From: DATGZH01 sp035297265
Lineage (GTDB): Bacteria > Actinomycetota > Acidimicrobiia > Acidimicrobiales > RAAP-2
Assembly (NCBI GenBank): GCA_035297265.1
Contig: DATGZH010000029.1
Coordinates: 62,001 to 126,000 of the forward strand
Reading direction: 5' to 3'
Length of the DNA stretch: 64,000 nt
In this document: piece after piece, positions 35,844 through 44,049 of the stretch
Numbering within the stretch: position 1 is the stretch's first letter
Layout: every line of letters begins with the position of its first letter
The notes under the pieces: model-generated
What the model saw: the letters and a program-made list of their open reading frames with translations, nothing else
Told to the model about the DNA's origin: nothing
The model's database searches: none
Position numbers and translations under genes: made by a program

Positions 35844-37094
35844 ATGCCCATCAACGTGAGCCCGGTCCCGGTCCTCGACGACCGCATCAACGACATCAGG
35901 CTGCGGACGGCCCAGCTGGTCAACGAGGAGATCCTCCCCTACGAGGACGAGCTCTTCGGGGCCCGCCGCTCGTCCGACCCGGCCGTCGCCGGGCGAGGCC
36001 GTGAACGGCGGGAGGCCATCAAGGCCAAGGTGAAGGCGGCCGGGCTCTGGGCCCCCCACCTCCCGACCGAGTACGGCGGCATGGGCCTCGACTTCCTGGC
36101 CCACGCCTACATGAACGAGATCCTGGCCTACGCGGTCGGGGCGGCCGCCCTCTTCGGCGTGGTGGCCCCGAACTCGGGTAACCAGACCGTGCTCGTCCGC
36201 TACGGGACCGAGGAGCAGAAGCGCAAGTGGCTGCTCCCTCTCGTCGAGGGGACGATGGAGTCCGGCTTCTCGATGACCGAGCCCGAGCACGCCGGCTCGG
36301 ACCCCCGCTCGATCGCCACCACCGCCCGTCGGGAGGGGGACGAGTGGGTGATCGACGGCCACAAGTGGTTCACGAGCAACGGGAAGCGGGCGGACTTCTT
36401 CATCGTGATGTGCCGGGCCGAGGACGAGACCGGCGAGCTCGGCCGCAGCGGGCAGATGGTCCAGATGATCGTGCCGACCGACACCCCGGGCGTCGAGATC
36501 GTCCGGGGCATCGGCATCTGGGGTGCCCCCACCTCCGACCACTGCGAGGTCCGGTACCACGACGTCCGGGTGCCCCTCGACAATGCCCTCGGTCAGGTGG
36601 GCGAGGGTCACCAGGCGGCCCAGCACCGCCTCGGGGCCGGACGCATCTTCCACTGCATGAACTCGGTGGGCCAGATGTGGCGGGCGTTCGACCTCATGGT
36701 TGAGCGCACGCTCACCCGCGAGGTCCACGGTGGGCTCCTGAAGGACAAGCAGTTCATCCAGGGCTTCATCGCCGACAGCTACCTCGACGTCCTCTCGGCC
36801 CGGCTCATGACCATCCACGCCGCCGAGAAGGTGGACCGGGGCGACCCCGAGGCCCGGACCGACATCTCGGCCATCAAGATCTTCGTGCCGGCGGCCTACG
36901 CCCGTGTCGTCGACCGGGCCATCCAGGTCTGGGGAGCGGCCGGGGTCTCGAGCGACCTGCCCCTGTCGGGCATGTACCTCGGCGCCCGGACGCTCCGCCT
37001 GGCCGACGGTCCCGACGAGGTGCACAAGATCCTCATCGCCAAGCACGTCCTGCACCGCTACGAGAAGGGCGACTCCTGGGACTTCGCCGGCTGA
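35844..37094 (+). CDS. Acyl-CoA dehydrogenase
   Basis: A 416-residue flavoenzyme that makes the alpha-beta double bond of an acyl-CoA. FAD and substrate motifs are FSMTEPEHAGSDPRSIATTAR, DGHKWFTSNGKRADFFIVMCR and VQVWGAAGVS-like IQVWGAAGVSSDLPLSG. The C-terminal LADGPDEVHKILIAKHVLHRY is close to the ACAD10/11 and FadE2 branch, which act on long, branched or 4-hydroxy acids. AGGAAGG 4 nt upstream supports the ATG. The stop codon is shared with the probable CTG start of the DUF167 gene. Confidence 0.88.
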   Translation: MPINVSPVPVLDDRINDIRLRTAQLVNEEILPYEDELFGARRSSDPAVAGRGRERREAIKAKVKAAGLWAPHLPTEYGGMGLDFLAHAYMNEILAYAVGAAALFGVVAPNSGNQTVLVRYGTEEQKRKWLLPLVEGTMESGFSMTEPEHAGSDPRSIATTARREGDEWVIDGHKWFTSNGKRADFFIVMCRAEDETGELGRSGQMVQMIVPTDTPGVEIVRGIGIWGAPTSDHCEVRYHDVRVPLDNALGQVGEGHQAAQHRLGAGRIFHCMNSVGQMWRAFDLMVERTLTREVHGGLLKDKQFIQGFIADSYLDVLSARLMTIHAAEKVDRGDPEARTDISAIKIFVPAAYARVVDRAIQVWGAAGVSSDLPLSGMYLGARTLRLADGPDEVHKILIAKHVLHRYEKGDSWDFAG

Positions 37095-37417
37095 GCGGCC
37101 CCGGTCCAGCCCCGGGCCGGCTGCGCTTCCGGGTCTTCGCCCGCCCCCGCGCCGCGAAGAGCGCCGTCGGCGGGCACCGCGACGGCGCGCTCGTGGTGGC
37201 GGTGACCGAGCCCCCGGTCGACGGGCGGGCCAACGAGGCGGTCCGGCGGGCGGTCGCCCGGGCCTTCGGTGTACCCCACGGCGCAGTGACCCTCGTGGCC
37301 GGCAGTTCCGCCCGGCACAAGACGGTCGAAGTGGCGGGCGACGAGGAGGCCCTGCGGGCCGTCCTCGACGGGTTGCTCAGCGGGCCAACAGGTCCTGGTA
37401 CTCGGGGTGGTGCTTGA
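37091..37417 (+). CDS. DUF167/YggU family protein with probable CTG start
   Basis: A small protein of the DUF167 family (function unknown; about 75-110 residues). The conserved run is RVFARPRAAKSAVGGH, then ALVVAVTEPPVDGRANEAV and LVAGSSARHKTVEVAG. Between the acyl-CoA dehydrogenase stop and residue 35 the frame contains no ATG, GTG or TTG. The only plausible start is CTG at 37091, which overlaps the upstream stop as CTGA. Starting at the first GTG (37193) would remove the first beta strand and the conserved RPRAAKS motif. The 3' end overlaps the convergent GNAT gene by 41 bp. Confidence 0.7.
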   Translation: MSGPGPAPGRLRFRVFARPRAAKSAVGGHRDGALVVAVTEPPVDGRANEAVRRAVARAFGVPHGAVTLVAGSSARHKTVEVAGDEEALRAVLDGLLSGPTGPGTRGGA

Positions 37418-37679
37418 CGTAGCTGGCGATGAACGGGCACGTGGCCACGACGGCCCGACCCTTGGCCCGCACGTCGTCGAGGGCGAAGACGGCGAGCGCG
37501 GTGCCCACGCCGTGGTGCTCGAAAGCCGGGTCGACCTCGGTGTGGATGAGCTCGACCGCCCCCGGCAGCTCCCGGTACCGGACGAAACCGGCCAGCTGGC
37601 CGTCGACCGTGGCCTCGTAGCGGTGCTTGGCCGGGACGTCGACCACCGTGACGCGGCTCGCCGGTTGCTGGTCGGCCAC
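37377..37679 (-). CDS. Small GNAT N-acetyltransferase (YjdJ/Gtn type)
   Basis: A 100-residue minimal acetyltransferase, as is usual for this branch. Motifs are HRYEATVDGQLAGFVRYRELPG, then TEVDPAFEHHGVGTALAVFALDDVRAKG as the acetyl-CoA loop, and VVATCPFIASYVKHHPEY, the family's cysteine-containing end. The GTG start follows the SpoIIE phosphatase gene by 23 bp, so it is probably in its operon. The substrate is unknown. Its 3' end lies inside the DUF167 gene on the other strand. Confidence 0.8.
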   Translation of the reverse strand: MADQQPASRVTVVDVPAKHRYEATVDGQLAGFVRYRELPGAVELIHTEVDPAFEHHGVGTALAVFALDDVRAKGRAVVATCPFIASYVKHHPEYQDLLAR

Positions 37680-37702
37680 CGTCTCCTCCGGTCGGCCGGC
37701 GT

Positions 37703-39910
37703 TCAGCGCTTCTCCGCCGGGAGCCGGCGGGCCACCAGGAACGCCACGTCGTCCTCGCGCCCCGAGGCGCCGAGCACCCGCTCCTCGAGGCGGGCGGCGA
37801 GGGCCGCCGGGTCGCGCGAGCCCTTGGCGAGGGCCTCGCGCAGCGCGGCGAGGCCCTCGGCCATGTCGGTCGTCCGGTCCTCGACGAGCCCGTCGGTGAA
37901 CAGCACGAGGGCGTCACCGCGCCGCAGCGTCCCGCGCTGGGCGGCGTAGTCGGTGGCGCCGAGGCCGATCGGCGGACCCGGCGTCACGTCGAGCACGGCG
38001 GGCACGGCGTGGGCCGGCACGACGAGGGGGGCGAGGTGGCCGGCCGAAGCGGCGACGAACGCGCCGGTCTCCGGGTCGAGCACGACGTAGGCCACCGTCG
38101 CCATGAGCTCGAGGCCGAGGCCGTCGGCGAAGCGGCTCAGCCGGTCGAGCACGTCGTCGGGTCCGCTGCCGTCGAAGGCGTAGGCCCGGAGGGCGTTGCG
38201 CAGCTGTCCCATGACGAGGGCCGCCGCGCCATCGTGGCCCTGCACGTCGCCCACCGCCAGGCCCACCTTGCCGTCGGGCAGCGCCACGACGTCGTACCAG
38301 TCGCCGCCGGCCTCGTCGGCCGAGGTGGCCGGCAGGTAGCGCGCGGTCATGGCCATGCCGTTCACCCGCGGCAGGCGCTGCGGGAGGAGGCCCTGCTGGA
38401 GCACCTGGGCCAGTTGGTGCTCCCCCTCGTGGAGCCGGGCCTTGTCCACGACCGCGGCCACCTGCCCGGCCAGCTCGTCGGCGAGCTCGAGGTCCTCGGC
38501 GCCGAAGGGGCGCCCGGCCGTGAGGAGGGTCACCGCACCGAGCGTGCGGCCCCGCACGACCAGCGGCACGCAGGCGTAGGCCCGGAGCCCGAGCTTCTCG
38601 ACGAGCTCGCGCTGGCGTTCGCCCGGGGCCACCGCGTCGAGGAACTCCTCGGAGAGGATTGGCGACCAGCTCGAGGCGCCGGTGTGCACAGCCACCAGGC
38701 TCGGATGGCGACCCTCGGTGTCGGGGACGAAGTCGTGGGCCAGCTCGTCGAGGAGGGCCTGGCTGCCCGAGTCGGCGTGCCGGGCCGCCAGTCGCTGCAG
38801 CGTGTCGCGCTCGTCGAGGACGTCGATCAGGCAGACGTCGCCCAGGAGCGGCACGGCGGTCGCCGCCAGACGCTCGAGGGTCTCCCGGTAGTCGGCCGAC
38901 TCGGCCAGCACCCGGTTGGCCCGGAGGAGGAAGGCCTGCAGCCGCTGGGCCTTCTCGAGCTCGACGGCCAGCCGCTCCCGCTCCTGTTCGGCCTCGAGCT
39001 TGCGCAGGTAGGACCCGAGCTGGCCGCCGATGGCCGCCATCGTCTCGACCAGGGGCGAGTCGGGCTGGAGGGGCTCGCCCGTGAGGAGCTCGACGACGGC
39101 GGTGAGGTCCTCGCCGGCGTGGAGCGGGAAGGCGAAGGCGCACCGCAGGCCGTCGGCCAGCGCGGCCGAGGTACGAGTCACGGAGCGGTCAGGCCCGAGG
39201 TGCACCACCCAGGCGGGCTTGCCGTAGGCGAGCACCCGGCCCGGGAGCTCCTCTCCCCGGCCGAGGCGGGCCCCGAGGCAGGCCGCTTCGAAGTGGGCGA
39301 AGCCGTCCGGGTCCGACCGCCACACCCGACGGCAGCGGAGCATGTCGTCGGACTCGACCGACCAGAGGGCGGCCACGTCCCAGCCGAGCGTCTCGCCGAT
39401 GGCGGCCAGCATCTGGCCGAGGGCGTCGTCGCCCGAGAGACCCCGGGCCAGGAGGAGCAGGAGCTCCTCGGCCACGAGGCCGTGGCGCTCGATCGCCGTG
39501 CGCTCCCGCACATCGCGGAGCGACGCCACGACCACCCGCCGCCCGCCCTCGAGCGGCATCACGGAGAGCACCATCTCGACGGTGATCTCGCTCCCGTCGA
39601 TCCGGAGGACCGGCACCTCGACCGGCCGGCCGAGGAGTGTCGGCTCGCCCCCGGCCACCAGCCGGTAGTACCCCGACAAGTGGGCGTGGCGGAGCCGTTC
39701 GGGGATGAGCTGCACGAGCTCGGTACCCTGCAGGAGCCGGCGGTCCCAACCGACGAGGTGCTCGGTGGCCCGGTTCGCGTAGACGATCCGGCTCTCCTCG
39801 TCCGCCACGATGACGGCGTCGGCAATCCCGTCCAGGAGCGCGGTGGCGCTCGCGCTCGCCCACATCGGCCGGACCCCCGCCCCGCCGGTCCCCCATTCCG
39901 CCTGGACCAC
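37703..39910 (-). CDS. PAS-GAF-GAF-SpoIIE (PP2C-type) phosphatase
   Basis: A 735-residue soluble signalling protein. Domains in order: PAS (about 20-135, with VYANRATEHLVGWDRR), first GAF (about 150-310), second GAF (about 330-495, with LRAYACVPLVVRGRTLGAVTLL), and PP2C/SpoIIE phosphatase (about 510-730). The phosphatase metal sites are EAGGDWYDVVAL, LAVGDVQGHDGAAALV and LFTDGLVEDR. Such proteins usually dephosphorylate an anti-anti-sigma factor to release a sigma factor. The PAS and GAF domains would sense a ligand or redox state. No kinase domain is present, and the partner proteins are not nearby. The start may instead be ATG 39865. Confidence 0.88.
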   Translation of the reverse strand: MVQAEWGTGGAGVRPMWASASATALLDGIADAVIVADEESRIVYANRATEHLVGWDRRLLQGTELVQLIPERLRHAHLSGYYRLVAGGEPTLLGRPVEVPVLRIDGSEITVEMVLSVMPLEGGRRVVVASLRDVRERTAIERHGLVAEELLLLLARGLSGDDALGQMLAAIGETLGWDVAALWSVESDDMLRCRRVWRSDPDGFAHFEAACLGARLGRGEELPGRVLAYGKPAWVVHLGPDRSVTRTSAALADGLRCAFAFPLHAGEDLTAVVELLTGEPLQPDSPLVETMAAIGGQLGSYLRKLEAEQERERLAVELEKAQRLQAFLLRANRVLAESADYRETLERLAATAVPLLGDVCLIDVLDERDTLQRLAARHADSGSQALLDELAHDFVPDTEGRHPSLVAVHTGASSWSPILSEEFLDAVAPGERQRELVEKLGLRAYACVPLVVRGRTLGAVTLLTAGRPFGAEDLELADELAGQVAAVVDKARLHEGEHQLAQVLQQGLLPQRLPRVNGMAMTARYLPATSADEAGGDWYDVVALPDGKVGLAVGDVQGHDGAAALVMGQLRNALRAYAFDGSGPDDVLDRLSRFADGLGLELMATVAYVVLDPETGAFVAASAGHLAPLVVPAHAVPAVLDVTPGPPIGLGATDYAAQRGTLRRGDALVLFTDGLVEDRTTDMAEGLAALREALAKGSRDPAALAARLEERVLGASGREDDVAFLVARRLPAEKR

Positions 39911-39911
39911 C

Positions 39912-39974
39912 CCCCAAGTCTGACCTCGTGACCGCCCAGAGGTGCAAGAAACTTGGGGTCGCCGACCTTTTTTT
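39912..39974 (+). other. Inverted repeat followed by T-run, upstream of phosphatase
   Basis: On the plus strand CCCCAAGT (39912-39919) and ACTTGGGG (39951-39958) are 8-bp arms. A GGTC-GCC-GACC mini-stem (39957-39967) with seven Ts follows. The arrangement resembles an intrinsic terminator but has no plus-strand gene before it. It lies just upstream of the minus-strand phosphatase start, so it may stop antisense transcripts or act as an upstream regulatory structure. Confidence 0.4.
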
Positions 39975-40894
39975 CAGCGGCGGACGGCCTCGGGATGCCG
40001 GTGGGCGACCATCGCCGCCATCCCCTCGCGCCAGTCGACCCGGGTCGGCCCGACGAGCCCGTGGAGACGGGTGAGGTCGAGCGTGGTGCTCTCGATCGTG
40101 GCCTCGGTCGGCTGGAACCGCGGTGGCTCCCCGACGAGGTCGCCGAGGTAGGCGCACCACTCCTCGATCGAGAGCGCCGGCCCGCCCCAGTTGACGACGG
40201 TGGCCGGCACGGCGGCCGCACCGAGGAGCCCGGGCAAGGTGGCAGCGATGTCGGCCTCGTGGATGGGGCTGAAGACGCTCGGCGCGTCGACGTGCACCTC
40301 GATGGGCTGGCCGCCGAGGAGCATCTCGAGGTGGAGGGCCGGCCAACCGCCGTTGTCGCCGTAGGGGACCGAGAGCCGGGCGATCGTCGTCGGCAGCTCG
40401 AAGCGACGGGCGGCGTAACGGGCCACCGCCTCGGCGGCGATCTTCGTGATGCTGTACGTGCGGAGGAACGGCCAGACGCCGTGGTTGTCACCGAGCTCGT
40501 CGTCCTCAACGAGCGCCCGGTGGCCGTCGGGCCGGTAGACGGCGGCCGTGGAGCAGTGGAGGAAAGCGGCGGCCTCACGGTGGTGTTCCATGAGCGCGGC
40601 CAGCCCGCCGCAGTTGGCGTCGAGGTCGACCCCCCAGCGGTTGCTCTTGGCCACCGCCATGTGGATCACGTAGTCGGCGTCGGCCGGTAGCTCGCCCACC
40701 TCTCCCCGGACGAGGTTGACCGGCACGCAGCGGACGCCGCCCTCCTCGAGCCGTCGCCGGGCCTGCGGGTCCGAGAACCGGGCCGCGCCGACCACCTCGT
40801 TGTCCTTCGCCAGGCCGAGGGCCAGCGGCTCGGCCACCTGCCCGGTCACCCCGGTCACCACGATCGTCTTCCCGCTGAGCGCCACCTCGGCCAT
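39974..40894 (-). CDS. NAD-dependent epimerase/dehydratase
   Basis: A 306-residue extended short-chain dehydrogenase/reductase. The dinucleotide motif is VVTGVTGQVAEPLALGLA; the catalytic motif is Y-x3-K in TYSITKIAAEAVARY. Between them lies HCSTAAVYRP, and GPALSIEEWCAYLGDLVG near the end belongs to the substrate domain. The family makes or changes nucleotide sugars and other carbonyl compounds. The start has GAGGAGG right upstream. It lies 63 bp before the phosphatase gene in the same direction but is separated from it by the inverted repeat. Confidence 0.82.
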   Translation of the reverse strand: MAEVALSGKTIVVTGVTGQVAEPLALGLAKDNEVVGAARFSDPQARRRLEEGGVRCVPVNLVRGEVGELPADADYVIHMAVAKSNRWGVDLDANCGGLAALMEHHREAAAFLHCSTAAVYRPDGHRALVEDDELGDNHGVWPFLRTYSITKIAAEAVARYAARRFELPTTIARLSVPYGDNGGWPALHLEMLLGGQPIEVHVDAPSVFSPIHEADIAATLPGLLGAAAVPATVVNWGGPALSIEEWCAYLGDLVGEPPRFQPTEATIESTTLDLTRLHGLVGPTRVDWREGMAAMVAHRHPEAVRR

Positions 40895-40956
40895 CGCTCC
40901 TCCTCGTCCGACCGGTCACCTTGCCACCGGGGACGGCCGCCCACCACCATCGGCCC

Positions 40957-41811
40957 GTGGCCCGCCCTCTCGTCGCCCTCGCCACCTCGGCCGAGTGGCC
41001 GGAGCTGGACGACGACGGCCGGCTCCTCGTCGCCGCACTCGACCACCTCGGGGTCGACGCCGGTCCGGCCCGCTGGGACGACGAGTCGGCGGACTGGGCC
41101 CGCTACGACCTCGTGGTCGTCCGCTGCACCTTCGACTACGTCGACCGGCGCGGCGACTTCCTCGCCTGGACGGCCTCGGTGCCGCGGCTCGCCAACCCGG
41201 GCCCGGTGCTCCGCTGGAACACCGACAAGCGCTACCTGGCCGACCTCGCCGCGGCCGGCGTGCCCGTCGTCCCGACGACCTGGCTCGAGCCCGGGCAGGC
41301 CGTCGCGGTGCCCGCCGGCGGGTGCGTGGTCAAACCGGCCGTCGGCCTCGGGAGCAGGGACGCCGCCCGCCATCCGCCGGGCGACGAGGCGGCGGCGCTC
41401 GACCACGTGCGACGGCTCCACGAGGCGGGCCAGGTGGCCATGGTGCAGCCCTACCTGGCCGGCGTCGACGCGGTGGGCGAGACCGATCTCGTCTTTCTCG
41501 GCGGCGTTTACAGCCACGCCATGAGGAAGGCCGCCTCGCTGACCGACGGCGTCGCCCCGCCCGGGTTGCCGGCGGTCGAGCCCCGGAGGGCCACCCCGGC
41601 CGAGGTCGAGCTGGCCGTCCGGGCCCTCGGCGCGGTGCCCGGCAACCCACCTCTCCTCTACGGCCGGGTCGACGTCGTGCCCGGTGCCGACGGGCACCCG
41701 GTCGTGCTCGAGGTCGAGCTCACCGAGCCGTGGCTGGCCTTGGCGTACGAGGACGGCTCGGCCGACCGCTTCGCCGCGGCGATCACCCGCTGGGCGGGCG
41801 GGCTCAGGTGA
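40957..41811 (+). CDS. ATP-grasp protein, DcsG-like
   Basis: A 284-residue protein with ATP-grasp layout. The N-terminal part, DLVVVRCTFDYVDRRGDFLAWTASVPRLANP, and the following RWNTDKRYLADLAAAGVPVVPTTW are typical of the group that includes the D-cycloserine-forming ligase DcsG. The ATP-binding strand is GGCVVKPAVGLGSRDAARH, and the metal-binding end is GRVDVVPGADGHPVVLEVELTEPWL. These enzymes join a carboxylate to an amine or thiol using ATP. No cycloserine cluster is visible here, so the product is unknown. The stop lies in a palindrome shared with the OLD gene. Confidence 0.75.
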   Translation: MARPLVALATSAEWPELDDDGRLLVAALDHLGVDAGPARWDDESADWARYDLVVVRCTFDYVDRRGDFLAWTASVPRLANPGPVLRWNTDKRYLADLAAAGVPVVPTTWLEPGQAVAVPAGGCVVKPAVGLGSRDAARHPPGDEAAALDHVRRLHEAGQVAMVQPYLAGVDAVGETDLVFLGGVYSHAMRKAASLTDGVAPPGLPAVEPRRATPAEVELAVRALGAVPGNPPLLYGRVDVVPGADGHPVVLEVELTEPWLALAYEDGSADRFAAAITRWAGGLR

Positions 41812-41816
41812 GCCCG
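41799..41816. terminator. Palindrome with interlocked convergent stop codons
   Basis: CGGGCTCA (41799-41806) and TGAGCCCG (41809-41816) are perfect 8-bp arms around GG. The plus-strand stop is in the right arm and the minus-strand stop in the left arm, so both genes end in a shared structure. Confidence 0.55.
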
Positions 41817-43753
41817 GCGTTCACCCGGCGGAAGAGTTGCTCGAAGTTGAAGAGGGTGACCTCCGAAAGCGCCCCCATGATCTGGTCGCGGTGGCGCAGC
41901 AGCACCTCGGCCGGGCGGTCCCGGTCGTAGGCGCCGCGCAGGTCCTCGATCCGCTGCACGACCCGGTCGCCCGGCCCGAGCTCGGCCGGGGTGAGGGCCG
42001 CGCCCGTGTCCCGGAAGGCCACGTTGAAGATGGCGAGGTAGTCGCCGAGGTCGAAGAGGTCCTCCAGGCTGGCCTCCGCCGTCGACGTCACCTGGGCCGG
42101 CGTCACGAGGTTGCCGCTCTCGATCGCCCCCTGGGCCACGAGCGCCGACAGCTGCGCGTTCTCGTCGTTGGCCTCGAAGACGACGGTGGCGTTCACGCCC
42201 TGGCCCATGAGAGCCACGAAGATCCCCACCCGGGCCGCGCTGCCGACCGGGACCACCTTCCACTGGTCGTCGAGCCCGGTCCGCCCGACCGCCCGCAGGT
42301 GGTCGCTCAGCACCCGCAGGTAGGTGTAGTCCGAGATGGTCTCGACGAGGATCAGGTTCGGGCTGTCGAGCAGGTCCTTGGCGATGCCGAAGCCGATGGC
42401 CCCCTGGAGCGGGAAGAGCGAGTCGCTCGAGAGGTGCGTGGGGTCCCGCGTGACCTTGGAACCGTCGTCGCCCCCCCGGTCCTCGACGAAGCGCACCCGC
42501 TCGAGGTGGCCCGGCTCGATCATGAAGGGCGAGTGCGTCGTGAACACCACCTGGTGCTTGGGGGCCAACCGGTCCTCGATGAAGCGCAGGAAGTCCCGCT
42601 GGGCGGTGGCATGGAGCGTGAGGGCGGGCTCGTCGAGGAGGATCACCACCCGCTCGGCCTTGTTGTTGTCGTAGCGGGCGAAGGACGCGAGGAACGAGAA
42701 GAACCAGCGGAACCCGCCCGAGCGCTCGTCGAAGTTCGTGGTGTGGCCGTTGCGCCGGTCCTGGACCCGCAGCTCCAACCAGTTCGTCACCTTCGTCTGG
42801 CCGTCGACCGCGTCGTCGGTCCGACGGTCGATGTCGATCGTGACCGCGAGGTCGCCCGTCTGGGTCCAGTACTCGGCGATCTCCCCCGTCAGCATGTTGC
42901 TCACCAGCTCGAGCTGGGCCTTGCGCTCCTCGTACTCCTCGTTGAGGAGCGACTCGACGTCGTCACCGGAGAGCTCGAGGAGGGCCTTGGCCGTGCGCTC
43001 GCCCCCGGAGAGCTGAGTGTCGGGGACACCGAAGAGCCGGTCGAGGTCGACCCGGCCCTCCAAGAAGTCGTACTCGCCGAAGTAGAAGATCGTCGGCAGC
43101 CGCTCCTTCAGGACCGAGGCCACGGCGTCGGCCAGAAAGCCGGTCTCGGTCCCGAGGGCGCCGACGAGGGCGTCGCGCAGCTTGCGGAGGTCGTCGACCA
43201 GCTCGGGCGGGGCGGTCTCGCCCTCGGGGGGGTGCTTGACCGCCTGCTCGAGGTCGGCCACGACCGAGCGGACGGCGTCGAACGATCCCGCGCCGGTCAG
43301 CCTCGGCGCGGTGAGCGGGCTCACGCTGGCCTGCTCGACGACGTAGCGCACCGCGTTGGCCTCGTTCAGCGCGCCGTCGTCGAGGTCGGCGAAGAGCTGG
43401 TTGTCGTAGAGGCGCTGGGCGACCACGCGGCTGGCGGTCACCGAGCCCGGGCCGAAGCGCTCCTCGAAGGCGTTGTGGTCGGCCGCCTCGAGCTCGAAAG
43501 CAGCGGTGACCGGCGCGGTGTCCTCGATGACCCCCTGGCGGCGGTCCTTGATGAGGAGGCTCCGGGGGTAGTGGCTGAGCGGCTCGAAGAGGTCGCCCCG
43601 GTGGGACGGGCTCAGCCGGTAGACGGCCTGGAGGAGAGCGGTCTTGCCCGATTCGTTCTTGCCGACGAGGCAGGTGACGTCGGGCTCGATGGTGAAGACG
43701 TCGGAGTCGATGACGTTGCGGAACTTCTCGACCTGAACGCTGACCAGCCTCAC
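41804..43753 (-). CDS. OLD-family ATP-dependent nuclease-like protein
   Basis: A 649-residue SMC-like ATPase of the OLD type. Walker A is GKNESGKTAL (about 31-40), the signature region is DTQLSGGERTAK, and Walker B is VVILLDEPALTLH with a following His. A C-terminal TOPRIM-like domain starts near 468 with LILVETISDYTYL. The usual E-G pair is E-T here, and the position of the TOPRIM D-x-D reads FEANDEN, so metal binding may be altered or lost. OLD proteins cut or nick DNA in phage exclusion and repair. No GajB-like helicase or other defence gene is adjacent. The GTG start has GAGGAG 4-5 nt upstream. Confidence 0.8.
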   Translation of the reverse strand: MRLVSVQVEKFRNVIDSDVFTIEPDVTCLVGKNESGKTALLQAVYRLSPSHRGDLFEPLSHYPRSLLIKDRRQGVIEDTAPVTAAFELEAADHNAFEERFGPGSVTASRVVAQRLYDNQLFADLDDGALNEANAVRYVVEQASVSPLTAPRLTGAGSFDAVRSVVADLEQAVKHPPEGETAPPELVDDLRKLRDALVGALGTETGFLADAVASVLKERLPTIFYFGEYDFLEGRVDLDRLFGVPDTQLSGGERTAKALLELSGDDVESLLNEEYEERKAQLELVSNMLTGEIAEYWTQTGDLAVTIDIDRRTDDAVDGQTKVTNWLELRVQDRRNGHTTNFDERSGGFRWFFSFLASFARYDNNKAERVVILLDEPALTLHATAQRDFLRFIEDRLAPKHQVVFTTHSPFMIEPGHLERVRFVEDRGGDDGSKVTRDPTHLSSDSLFPLQGAIGFGIAKDLLDSPNLILVETISDYTYLRVLSDHLRAVGRTGLDDQWKVVPVGSAARVGIFVALMGQGVNATVVFEANDENAQLSALVAQGAIESGNLVTPAQVTSTAEASLEDLFDLGDYLAIFNVAFRDTGAALTPAELGPGDRVVQRIEDLRGAYDRDRPAEVLLRHRDQIMGALSEVTLFNFEQLFRRVNAGLT

Positions 43754-44049
43754 AAACTCCTCAGCCTCCTCCGCCTCCCGGACCGACCCGGGACCCCTCC
43801 GGCACGCTCCCCATCTCGACCGGCCGCCAGGTGGTCCACCCATCTGTCCGCCGGGACCTGCCCACCGGCGCACCGCACGGGCGGCGCGCCATCACCTACG
43901 GCTACTGCGTCGGGCGGGTCCGGCTCTCCCGGCCCGCCCGTGGAGGGGGCATGAACGAGGGGGCTGCATCGGCAACTGGTCGCTCGACGTCGCTTCGTCC
44001 ACGTATCGCTCGGTCGTCGGCGCAAAGTGTAGGCCCGGCCGGCCACGGT
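43754..44049. other. Intergenic region between OLD gene and AtuA gene
   Basis: About 296 bp without a convincing gene. It should hold the end of the minus-strand carboxylase operon and the start of the OLD transcript. Near 44020-44090 there are GGCCGGCC palindromes flanking a CCCCCCGGGGGG run, which could form a hairpin around the AtuA stop. I could not identify a clear -35/-10 pair for the OLD gene. Confidence 0.4.

Noticed and set aside
41804..43753. Gabija-like anti-phage system
   Set aside because: The OLD-type ATPase has no UvrD-like helicase partner or other defence gene next to it, and its TOPRIM residues differ.
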